Below, in pieces: positions 8,510 through 16,071 of a stretch of DNA of 19,740 bases. The notes beneath the pieces were generated by a model, which worked only from the letters and a program-made list of their open reading frames with translations, was not told where the DNA came from and did no database searches. This DNA is from Candidatus Cloacimonas sp. SDB (lineage in GTDB: Bacteria > Cloacimonadota > Cloacimonadia > Cloacimonadales > TCS61), in NCBI GenBank assembly GCA_001412425.1, contig LKUH01000194.1:1-19740 (forward strand), in the 5' to 3' direction. The stretch's first letter is position 1; each line of letters starts with the position of its first letter. The translations under genes were made by a program, and so were the position numbers.

Positions 8510-8544
8510 AAAAAAAGACTTTCAGCCGCTTCAGGCTGAAAGTC
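8510..8544 (-). terminator. Intrinsic terminator of the pseudopilin gene
   Basis: A perfect 11-bp stem (8517-8527 paired with 8534-8544; GGCTGAAAGTC on one arm) closes a 6-base loop. In the minus direction it is followed by seven Us (8516-8510). It begins 20 bases after the pseudopilin stop codon, so it should end that transcript. The U-run is followed at once by the ATG of the PHP gene, which is unusual. A-runs on the plus strand side of both arms mean that in the plus direction there is no U-run, so it is not bidirectional. Confidence 0.88.
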
Positions 8545-8564
8545 AAAAAATCAGAAAATTTGTT

Positions 8565-9077
8565 TTATGGAAGCCAATTGGGGTCAATTACAGATTTAGA
8601 GATGTTATCATCAGCAACACCCCAGGGCCCGGTAGGCAGATAGTAGTAGATTTTAGCACCGGCTTTTCCGAAATTGACATTCGCTACAGCCACAACAGTA
8701 GTATCGGTTACTGAATAATCAAAATAGAAAAAATCCCCTTCCTTAAAAAGTTCATCTTTAATATTAAGGAGATCTTCTCCCTTTTCTGTGGCAGGTATAA
8801 TATTGTTGTTTTCATCTTTGGTGGCTTCAACATATTTTACTACAGTATGATCGAACATGTAGCTGCCGTCACCCTTATCCGGGTCATTCTTGAACTTGAC
8901 ATCTTCTCGGGCAATGATCTGAATATTTTTGATCGCTTCTGCTAACCGTTTTTTTCTAATTTGATCATTGCGCAGTGGTATTATTAAAGTAAATACGATG
9001 CCAACCAGCATGATAATCATCAACAATTCTATTAAGGTAAATTTCCCTTTTTTACGAATACCAAAATCTTCAGCCAT
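8565..9077 (-). CDS. Type IV pilin-like pseudopilin
   Basis: This 170-residue protein has a prepilin N-terminus: a short basic leader, then FTLIELL (residues 13-19) running into a hydrophobic helix to about residue 34, with the conserved Glu at +5 if cleavage falls before F13. The residue at -1 is then Lys12 rather than Gly (the Gly is at -2). A globular C-terminal domain of mixed sequence follows, with GDGSYMFD and YYYLPTGPWG segments. Such proteins are cleaved by a prepilin peptidase and form type IV pili, competence pili or type II secretion pseudopili. No assembly ATPase, secretin or peptidase gene is nearby, so it is an orphan. GGAGG (9082-9086) lies four bases before the ATG, a strong ribosome binding site. 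A terminator follows directly. Confidence 0.85.
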   Translation of the reverse strand: MAEDFGIRKKGKFTLIELLMIIMLVGIVFTLIIPLRNDQIRKKRLAEAIKNIQIIAREDVKFKNDPDKGDGSYMFDHTVVKYVEATKDENNNIIPATEKGEDLLNIKDELFKEGDFFYFDYSVTDTTVVAVANVNFGKAGAKIYYYLPTGPWGVADDNISKSVIDPNWLP

Positions 9078-9383
9078 TTTTCCTCCATCTATTTAAAGGC
9101 AAAGAATAGAATTGAAGAGCTGTTGTCAAATAATTTTTAAAGTGATAAAAGTTCATTTAACAATTACTTCCAGGACTGCTATTTGGCTTTGTTCAACTTG
9201 TTCTTCTAATTGAGATCTTAATCGTAATAAGGAAAATTAATGGTGCTATTACAGGATCTGATAAGTTTAATTCAGCAGAGGATTTAGTCTTTGTCGGCTA
9301 ATTAAAAACTTTACAATAAAATCAGGTTTTTTTTTTTGAACAAGAGATTAAATTATTTATGGAAAAATAGCTAAGGATAAAAT
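9078..9383. other. Divergent intergenic region, 306 bases
   Basis: This AT-rich region separates the divergent pseudopilin and HhH-barrel genes and must hold both promoters. It contains a likely minus-strand promoter (9103-9129), an 11-base T tract (9327-9337) about 45 bases before the HhH gene, and AAGGA (9373-9377) as that gene's ribosome binding site. A 15-codon open reading frame (9240-9287, plus) has AAGGA six bases upstream and could be a leader peptide or chance. I see no convincing -35/-10 pair for the plus strand and no strong dyad. Confidence 0.6.
9103..9129 (-). promoter_or_regulatory. Possible promoter of the pseudopilin gene
   Basis: On the minus strand a perfect TTGACA (9129-9124) is followed after 15 bases by TATTCT (9108-9103; 4 of 6 matches to TATAAT). 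Transcription would start near 9096, giving a leader of about 20 bases that contains the GGAGG site. The geometry suits the gene, but the spacer is two bases short of optimal. Confidence 0.33.
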
Positions 9384-12056
9384 ATGCGAAAATTTCTTTT
9401 TTCAATGATCTTACTCATGCTGTTTGCTCTTTCGGGTGCTCAGGAGCTTCTGGACCTTAATAAAGCAACCCTGGAAGAATTGAAGCAGCTTCCAATCCAG
9501 GAAGAAAAAGCTGAAAGTATTTATGAATTCAGATATTACATCAAGTTTTTTGACAGCATTTATGAGCTTAGAGATATTCCCGGAATAACCCAGAACGACC
9601 TTAATATAATCAAACCCCTGGTAATGGTTTCCCATATTTCTAAAACAGATGAATATGCTCTGCGCCGGGAACAGACTTCCTACCTGATTGAAAGATTGGG
9701 CAGTAATGAGGGTTTTCAGGAAGGAATTTCCGATATCTGGGAAGATTATCTGGTTACCCCCCGGAATATCAACAAATTAACTTTTTCAGATGTATTGAAT
9801 ATGCCTAACACATCACCTCTGGATGCAGCTGCAGTTCTGGAAAGAATTAGCTTCGGTGATTCCATTTCCAGTTACTCCGATCTCAGACAAACAGAGGGGA
9901 TTTCTTACTATGGCGCTTCCAATTTACAGCATTATGTCTATTATCTGGGTCAGGAAATCGATAGAAAGCTTTTCTTTAACTATCAAATGAAATACGATGA
10001 TAATCCCTATGAAGAAGCAACTGATCTTATGTATAAAGAATCCATGATTAATTTGCATGCCATCGAAAACAGTGGCTTGAACTCAAATTCTGAAACTCCC
10101 AGAATAAAAAAACAATCCTATTGGGGTTATTTTCAGATGGAGGATTATTCTCCCAGTATTATGAATAAAGTCAGATTACGCTATGGTAATATCTGGAGTG
10201 CTGGTTTATTACAGTATAACAGAAAAGGGGAAAAACCGCTTTTATTCTTTGATGATGCTGACAATAAAAATTATTTGAAAGACCTGAAATACTATGCCAA
10301 TTATGAAAGAGAAGTATTTGGCAACGATCACCTGAGCATAGTTGTCGGTAACTTCAGAGCTACCTTCGGAGAAGGTCTGGTTATGGAGAATACCGATTTC
10401 TATAACGCCAGAAAAACCGGCTATGGTTTCAGCAAAAGGATTACCGGTATCGCTGAAGATCTTTCCCGAACTCAGGAATATGCTCTGCTGGGAGCCGCTG
10501 TTCAATGGAAGAATAAATCCTTTAATGGCTCACTCTTTTTTTCCAGTGATGACAAAGATGCCATAGTCTATGATTCCAATAATGATGGTGTTCTGGATAA
10601 AAATGATTATCTGCTCTCCTACGTAACGATGTCACGCAGATTTACCAATGAAGAATTGGAAGAAGCAGAAAATTTCTTTCAGGATTACGAAAAACCTGGC
10701 TACGAAAATCCCTATCCGATAAATATTGCTCCCCGTCGCGATGCTTTCAATGAAAAACTCGTCGGAGGGCATATTGAATACTCCCCCATTATTGGTACAC
10801 ACCTGGGCTTTACTGCTTATGAGGCAGTTTACGACAGAGAATTTGTTGTAGATAACAGCAACGACAGCCTGAAATACCTCCTGATAAAAACTCTCTATGA
10901 GGACGGTGAACCCGTTAACGGTAATGATGCCGAGGCAAAATGGAGAATTGCCGATAGTGAAATTGCTGCACTTTATTCCACTAAAACAGCTAAATATGAT
11001 AATAATTTCCGCAGAGTGATCGGGTTTGACTGGAGAACTGTTCTTAACAACACCTCCATTCAGGGCGAATATGCTGAATTAACAGTCGATGGAAAAGAAT
11101 ATAAATTGGGAGATGATCCCAAAGCCCTAATACTCAGCACTTATACACAATTTGAAAACCTCTATTTAATTACACTCTACCGCGATTATGACCTTGATTA
11201 CGATAATCCCTACTCCAGAGGTTTTTCCGAACATGAGAAATTTGATGATACGGTTCTGGACAGATACGCTTATACTCTTAACAATCCCCTTATAGCAGAT
11301 GTCTATATAAATTCTGCTCAGGCTCAGGCTGAAAAAGGTATTTACATAGAAACAAGATACCGTTTTAATAAACATCTTACTATTAATCGTTCTTATCTGG
11401 ATATCTGGGAAAGAAAATCTGATTCCAGAAAAAGTGTCCGTTTCCAAGGAGAACTCGATTATAGACCGATTTACGCCTTAAGCATGAGGTTAAAATATAA
11501 ACATCAGCAAAACAGGTATGATGACGATGCTGACAGAAGCCTTTCCAAAACTAATGAAACTACCGGGAAAATTGTTGTTAACCTTTCCAATTTCGATAGA
11601 ATATCGCTGGAATACCGCTACACAAAAGTCTGGTTTCCACCTTATACCTATTTAACAAATGATCCTGAAGTAGGGGGTAATACCATAGCTCAAGCTCAGT
11701 CATTACTGAATGCAGATTATATCTGTGTGGATTACACCCACAATTTTAATAAAAACCTGAAAGTTCAGGGATCTTTCATCTATTGGAACGGTCACGGTGC
11801 CAGTCACTGGGATTGGGAAGACATGGAAATTGACTTTCTGGGAGAGAAAGGTAATAAATTATGGCTGGCTTTAAACACTAAGATATCTGATAATCTCTAT
11901 CTTACCTTAAAATATAGAGTTAAACATTATAAAACTCGAGAATATGAATGGCGGGCCTGGTGGAACGATGTGGGAGAACTGGGTGACTTGAATTACCTGG
12001 ACAGAGTTGAAAAAACAGAACATTCTTTCAGACTGCATCTTGATTTACGGTTGTAA
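9384..12056 (+). CDS. Exported helix-hairpin-helix protein with predicted outer-membrane beta-barrel
   Basis: The 890-residue protein has a signal peptide (residues 1-19, cleavage after LSGA). A ComEA-like helix-hairpin-helix region follows (about 22-82): DLNKATLEELKQLP, then FFDSIYELRDIPGIT. A second, weaker HhH-like region lies at about 130-185. In ComEA the hairpins read GIG; here the first is PIQE and the second PGIT, so DNA binding may be reduced or lost. From about residue 190 the sequence alternates polar and aromatic residues like a beta-barrel and ends in HSFRLHLDLRL, a plausible outer-membrane C-terminal strand. I do not know a characterised function for this architecture. AAGGA lies six bases before the ATG. 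It is the first of three exported-protein genes; the PorV-like gene starts 26 bases after it. HhH and export are well supported; the barrel is inferred. Confidence 0.72.
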   Translation: MRKFLFSMILLMLFALSGAQELLDLNKATLEELKQLPIQEEKAESIYEFRYYIKFFDSIYELRDIPGITQNDLNIIKPLVMVSHISKTDEYALRREQTSYLIERLGSNEGFQEGISDIWEDYLVTPRNINKLTFSDVLNMPNTSPLDAAAVLERISFGDSISSYSDLRQTEGISYYGASNLQHYVYYLGQEIDRKLFFNYQMKYDDNPYEEATDLMYKESMINLHAIENSGLNSNSETPRIKKQSYWGYFQMEDYSPSIMNKVRLRYGNIWSAGLLQYNRKGEKPLLFFDDADNKNYLKDLKYYANYEREVFGNDHLSIVVGNFRATFGEGLVMENTDFYNARKTGYGFSKRITGIAEDLSRTQEYALLGAAVQWKNKSFNGSLFFSSDDKDAIVYDSNNDGVLDKNDYLLSYVTMSRRFTNEELEEAENFFQDYEKPGYENPYPINIAPRRDAFNEKLVGGHIEYSPIIGTHLGFTAYEAVYDREFVVDNSNDSLKYLLIKTLYEDGEPVNGNDAEAKWRIADSEIAALYSTKTAKYDNNFRRVIGFDWRTVLNNTSIQGEYAELTVDGKEYKLGDDPKALILSTYTQFENLYLITLYRDYDLDYDNPYSRGFSEHEKFDDTVLDRYAYTLNNPLIADVYINSAQAQAEKGIYIETRYRFNKHLTINRSYLDIWERKSDSRKSVRFQGELDYRPIYALSMRLKYKHQQNRYDDDADRSLSKTNETTGKIVVNLSNFDRISLEYRYTKVWFPPYTYLTNDPEVGGNTIAQAQSLLNADYICVDYTHNFNKNLKVQGSFIYWNGHGASHWDWEDMEIDFLGEKGNKLWLALNTKISDNLYLTLKYRVKHYKTREYEWRAWWNDVGELGDLNYLDRVEKTEHSFRLHLDLRL

Positions 12057-12082
12057 TTTTATTATAATACCTTGGAGGATAA

Positions 12083-13399
12083 ATGAAAAAAACAGGACTA
12101 TTGATCTTATTAATTATCATAACTAATCAGATATTTGGTTATTCAATTCTGAATAGATTTTCTGGTGATCTGGCAGAAAATATTGATGCCAGGACTGCTG
12201 CCATGGGGGGAGCTGGTGTCGCAGAGGGGTCTTTGCTCTTTTCTGCTAAACTTAATCCGGCCAGCCTGGGTTTTCTGGATTTTAATTTTGGTGGTCAGTT
12301 CGCCGCAGGTATCATGAAAAATGATGATAACCGCAGCCTTCCGATGTATAACTTTTTCGATGGCTACATAGATGATGCTACTTATGTATCTAATGTAAAT
12401 TATTTTGATCATTATGCTGTCGCAGTTTATTATGCTCACGATCTGAATGATTTCAAACTCAGCGGCTCTCTCTCTTATGCACCTTATAAAAATTTTGATT
12501 GCTACTATGTGGAAGAAGTTAGAAATGATGAAGGCTCCGATTATGACAATTATCCGCCCCTGATAGCTAAAAATTATATCGACGGTTCCGGTGCGATCAA
12601 TAGCATGTCTTTGACTGCAGCTGTGACCTATTTGTCAAGGGTTGCCCTGGGTTTTGAGATAGCGAAATTAACCGGAGATCAGACCCTGAGTGAAAAGATC
12701 CTCTGGTCCGATTATGCCAATAATACTGTCAACGGCTTAATAGATACTAAAGAAAGGACAACTAGAGACTTTGATGAGATGCGTTTTAAACTGGGACTTA
12801 ATGGCAGGCTTAATCCTCGTCTTCAGCTGGGATTTTCCTTCACACCCAAAATTGAGTTCGATCAGAAGGCAAAGTTTTCCAATAATGACACAACTTATAC
12901 TTATGAGAGTATTATCACAACTGCATCCAATTGGCGTTTCGGAGTTTCCTACCAGCCCCGGAATATCATGCGAACCAGCTTCAATGTTGATATTGAGGTA
13001 GTGAACTGGTCTGATGTTAATGACCTTTATGACACAGGAATAAATTATTATGTGGGAGTAGAGCATAGTTTAAAAAATAAAATGCCTCTTCGATTTGGAT
13101 TTAGATATAATGTGGATTACAGAACTTTAAATGAAGAGGATTTTATTTACTCTGATAAAATAATCAGCCCTACTTTCAGTGTCGGTACGGGATTTGTTTT
13201 TATGGAGAAATTTCAGATAGATATTTCGGGCGCATATACCTATCGTAAATACGAAGCTCTGGATCTTTTCATGGATAGCCATTATAACTATTCCCAGTTG
13301 TGGAATGAAATAGAGCCTGCTGACAGGGGTTGGGAAAATCCGGATCAGGTTTCAGAATCGTTTTTTAATGTAATAACATCCATTTCTTATAAATGGTAG
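12083..13399 (+). CDS. PorV/PorQ-like outer-membrane beta-barrel protein
   Basis: The 438-residue protein has a signal peptide (about residues 1-19) and then the PorV-family signature ARTAAMGGAGVAEG (36-49), followed by KLNPASLGF (56-64), an arrangement shared by PorV/PorQ and FadL/OmpP1-related barrels. The rest is beta-strand-like with many aromatic residues. It ends in ISYKW, with a terminal aromatic residue as expected for recognition by the BAM machinery. GGAGG (12074-12078) lies four bases before the ATG. PorV in Bacteroidota is the shuttle protein of the type IX secretion system, but PorV-like proteins also occur without that system. No other type IX gene and no type IX C-terminal domain is visible in this window. 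A general outer-membrane transport or porin role is equally possible. Confidence 0.72.
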   Translation: MKKTGLLILLIIITNQIFGYSILNRFSGDLAENIDARTAAMGGAGVAEGSLLFSAKLNPASLGFLDFNFGGQFAAGIMKNDDNRSLPMYNFFDGYIDDATYVSNVNYFDHYAVAVYYAHDLNDFKLSGSLSYAPYKNFDCYYVEEVRNDEGSDYDNYPPLIAKNYIDGSGAINSMSLTAAVTYLSRVALGFEIAKLTGDQTLSEKILWSDYANNTVNGLIDTKERTTRDFDEMRFKLGLNGRLNPRLQLGFSFTPKIEFDQKAKFSNNDTTYTYESIITTASNWRFGVSYQPRNIMRTSFNVDIEVVNWSDVNDLYDTGINYYVGVEHSLKNKMPLRFGFRYNVDYRTLNEEDFIYSDKIISPTFSVGTGFVFMEKFQIDISGAYTYRKYEALDLFMDSHYNYSQLWNEIEPADRGWENPDQVSESFFNVITSISYKW

Positions 13400-13408
13400 G
13401 AATAAAAT

Positions 13409-15073
13409 ATGAATAAAAAAAATTATATTCTGGGCTTAATACTTTTAACTGTGTTCTTCCTGCCGGCGGAAGATCTTATTCTGGATGTATTATTTACAAA
13501 TGACATTCATGGCGGAATAGACAAATATCAAGCTACTTTCATGAATCCTGAATTTCCGCCGGACCTGGGCGGAGGAGGTTCCGCAGCAACATATATTAAA
13601 CAGGTAAGAAGTTATACAGATGGTAAATTCCGTGATAATTTACTTATTGATGCCGGTGATTTCTTTCAGGGACGCCCGATCGGGACCATGAATAAAGGAA
13701 AATCAATTGTGGAGTACATGAATCTGATCGATTATGATTTATCCGTTATTGGTAACCATGAGTATGATATTGGGGAAGAAGAACTTATCAAAACTCTTAA
13801 AAATGCTGAATTCCCTTTTCTTTCCTGTAATATTTACAGAAAAGGTACAGATCAACTGGTTGAATATGTTCAGCCTTATCTGATAATTGAGAAAATGGGA
13901 GTTAAACTTGGCATTATTGGTGTTACTACCACTGATACAGAAAAAATGAGTTTTCCCGAAAATATCAAAAATGTTGAGTTTCGTTCTTCCAAGGCTGCCC
14001 TGCTGGAGTACATACCGAAAGTTAAAGCTTTAGGCGCAGATCTGATAATCGTTGTGGGTCATATGGGTTTACCTTACGATCCTGAGCCAGCTTATCAAGA
14101 TCGTTATCTGGAACCTTCGGATGAAGATACTGCAGAAAGACATTGGGGTCATGATGCTCAGGAACTGGCACATGAAGTGCCTGGTATTGATGTTTTCTTT
14201 GGCGGTCATATGCACAAAGGTTTTCCCGAACCCTGGGAAGATCCCCAAACTCACACTCTGGTTATGCAGGGCTGGGCTTATGGTAGCGGAATAGGTCATG
14301 TGATGCTTAAAATTGATAAAGAGACAAAAACTCTATCAGGTTATGAAGCTCCGGCTCTGAGAGAAGGTTTGCTGGTAACTCTTTTCGAAGAGGAATTTAT
14401 TCCGGATCAGGAAATTGCTGATACAATACAGTATATGCAGAATATTGCTGAAGCAGGTATGGATGAATATATTGGAGAAGCTGCTGTTTATCTTTCTAAA
14501 ACTGGGGCTGGTGCTCAAAATGTGATAGGTAATCTTATCTGTGAAGCAATGCTGGAAAATACTGATGCCGATTTTGCTTTTTTAAACCTGGGCGGAATCA
14601 GAGGAGAAATTAGAAAAGGACCAATTACTTACCGAGATGTTTTCAATGTGATGCCTTTCGATAACCAGGTAGTTACTTTTGAAATGAACGGTGAATTCCT
14701 GAAGGATATTATAGAAATGAGGGTTTCTTCTTCCAGACATGGTCTGCGAGTGGCAGGTGTTAAGGTCATCTACAGTAAAGATCGGGAAAACTATGATCGT
14801 GTTACCAGTTTATATGTCGGGGGTGAACCCTGGGAGAAAGATAAGATCTACAAGATCACTACCACAGATTTTCTCCTGGAAGGTAATGCCGGGTTGGCAA
14901 TGTTGACAAAAATACCGGAAAAAGTTATTACCAGACATGAAAAAAGCTTGAGAGATCTAATTGTAGATTATATTAAAATTAATACTCCAGTTTCCGCAGA
15001 GATCGATGATCGCTGGATCAGAGATGACAAATCTGAACTTAGCGAAGAATTGGAATTAGAACTTAACAAATAA
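13409..15073 (+). CDS. Periplasmic 5'-nucleotidase / metallophosphatase (UshA family)
   Basis: The 554-residue protein has a signal peptide (cleavage likely after A20), then a calcineurin-like metallophosphatase domain. Its metal-site motifs are complete: TNDIHG (D32, H34), DAGDFFQG (D81, D84), GNHEYD (N116, H117), VVGHMG (H218) and GGHMH (H267, H269). The C-terminal substrate-binding domain (about 350-520) has GNLICEAML, NLGGIRGEI, PITYRDVFNVMPFDN and TTTDFLLEGNAG, as in UshA/YfkN proteins. The family removes phosphate from extracellular nucleotides or cleaves 2',3'-cyclic nucleotides; which applies here cannot be read off. It follows the PorV-like gene by nine bases, with AGGA before the ATG, so they are co-transcribed. 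The short acidic tail shows no sorting domain, so it is probably a soluble periplasmic enzyme. Confidence 0.9.
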   Translation: MNKKNYILGLILLTVFFLPAEDLILDVLFTNDIHGGIDKYQATFMNPEFPPDLGGGGSAATYIKQVRSYTDGKFRDNLLIDAGDFFQGRPIGTMNKGKSIVEYMNLIDYDLSVIGNHEYDIGEEELIKTLKNAEFPFLSCNIYRKGTDQLVEYVQPYLIIEKMGVKLGIIGVTTTDTEKMSFPENIKNVEFRSSKAALLEYIPKVKALGADLIIVVGHMGLPYDPEPAYQDRYLEPSDEDTAERHWGHDAQELAHEVPGIDVFFGGHMHKGFPEPWEDPQTHTLVMQGWAYGSGIGHVMLKIDKETKTLSGYEAPALREGLLVTLFEEEFIPDQEIADTIQYMQNIAEAGMDEYIGEAAVYLSKTGAGAQNVIGNLICEAMLENTDADFAFLNLGGIRGEIRKGPITYRDVFNVMPFDNQVVTFEMNGEFLKDIIEMRVSSSRHGLRVAGVKVIYSKDRENYDRVTSLYVGGEPWEKDKIYKITTTDFLLEGNAGLAMLTKIPEKVITRHEKSLRDLIVDYIKINTPVSAEIDDRWIRDDKSELSEELELELNK

Positions 15074-15119
15074 AAAAGATAATAAAAGTAATTGACGTAT
15101 CTAAAGATATATAATTTTA

Positions 15120-15135
15120 TCGCAACACATTGCGA
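15120..15135. repeat. Short dyad upstream of the HEAT gene
   Basis: TCGCAA and TTGCGA form a perfect 6-bp dyad around the 4-base centre CACA. It lies just after a TATAAT hexamer at 15110-15115 that has TTGACG only 12 bases upstream, too close for a normal promoter pair. It could be an operator overlapping a transcription start, or chance. Confidence 0.25.
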
Positions 15136-15166
15136 ATGATTAATTAATTACAAGAATAACTAAATT

Positions 15167-15193
15167 ATTGCAAATCTTTTTGTGATTTGCAAT
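15167..15193. repeat. Perfect 10-bp inverted repeat upstream of the HEAT gene
   Basis: ATTGCAAATC (15167-15176) and GATTTGCAAT (15184-15193) are perfect reverse complements around a 7-base loop. There is no U-run after it on either strand, so it is a poor intrinsic terminator for the 5'-nucleotidase gene. It ends about 38 bases before the start of the HEAT gene. It may act as an operator or a 5'-leader hairpin. The rest of the 157-base gap (15074-15230) is AT-rich; AAGGAG before the ATG at 15231 is the other clear signal. Confidence 0.45.
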
Positions 15194-15230
15194 TCCCGCA
15201 AAATTAGGAAAGTAATAACCAAGGAGAAAA

Positions 15231-16052
15231 ATGTTAACCAAAATCGGAAGGCTTGATTCGGAAGCTAAATCTGAGCTTCAGGATATGATAAACTCAGTTT
15301 TCAGTCTGCTAGATAAAAAGAAAAAGGCTAAGGCAGAAAAAGATCTGATCAAAATGTCCAGTACACCAAATTACTTTATTAGAGAATATATTGGCAAACA
15401 ATTGATTAATTATAAGGATCAGAACTTAATATTACCAATTGCACAGAAGATGTTGACCCATAAGATCTATGGTGTAAGAGCTACAGCTCTATTCTATTTT
15501 TATACAGTATATATTGAAGAACCGGAAAAATTGTTCACTATTCTGGAAGACACTTACGAAGATATTCCCTGGGAGGTTGAAAGCATCATCAATGAAATGT
15601 GGAAAAAATATCCTGATCTAATGAAAGATAGAATGTATTCCTGGATCGAGTCAGAAGATTCTCAAAAAAGAGCTCTCTCTTTTCATGGTATGGAAAATAT
15701 TGCACATTCCGATCCTCAGTATATTATGGAGTTTATCAGTAAAGCCATAGATGATGATACAATTGAAGTTCAGAAAAAAATTACTCATATCTTAACCCAG
15801 GTTGCCAGAGCTAATCCTATAATTGTATTTCCTTATGTGAGAGAATGGTTATCGGAAGCTAATGACAAAAGAATTAAAACTATCTGGGTCTCTATGAAAA
15901 AACTGGCTAATATTGTCATTCAGAGAAATAGAAAAGATAAATCAGAAGAATTCGTACTCTTAACACAACAAACTATTAACGACTGGACAAATGATGAGAA
16001 TGAGAATGTGGTTAAAATGGGGGAAAAACTCTCACATATTATAAATAGATAG
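15231..16052 (+). CDS. HEAT-like repeat protein, possible DNA alkylation repair (AlkC/AlkD) fold
   Basis: The 273-residue, all-helical, cytoplasmic protein has no signal peptide. The middle and C-terminal parts read like the HEAT-like repeats of the AlkC/AlkD DNA glycosylase superfamily. These include YGVRATALFYFYTVY (about 80-95), EDSQKRALSFHGMEN (about 142-156) and IEVQKKITHILTQVARANP (about 177-195), then VREWL and DKRIKTIWVSMKKL. The third segment closely resembles the 'rk-x-aN-L-D-ia-NP' stretch of the family. I cannot identify the catalytic aromatic/Asp residues with certainty, so it may be a non-enzymatic relative. AAGGAG lies four bases before the ATG. It starts a run of three plus-strand genes with YbbR and TsaD and probably has its own promoter in the preceding gap. 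Confidence 0.5.
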   Translation: MLTKIGRLDSEAKSELQDMINSVFSLLDKKKKAKAEKDLIKMSSTPNYFIREYIGKQLINYKDQNLILPIAQKMLTHKIYGVRATALFYFYTVYIEEPEKLFTILEDTYEDIPWEVESIINEMWKKYPDLMKDRMYSWIESEDSQKRALSFHGMENIAHSDPQYIMEFISKAIDDDTIEVQKKITHILTQVARANPIIVFPYVREWLSEANDKRIKTIWVSMKKLANIVIQRNRKDKSEEFVLLTQQTINDWTNDENENVVKMGEKLSHIINR

Positions 16053-16071
16053 TAGAATTGAGAAAAAGTAA

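Noticed and set aside
12737..13066. Open frames in other phases within the PorV-like gene
   Set aside because: Shadow frames of a gene with signal peptide, family signature and barrel-type C-terminus.
15092..15115. TTGACG/TATAAT as a promoter pair
   Set aside because: The spacer is only 12 bases, too short for a normal -35/-10 pair; the TATAAT is noted alone.
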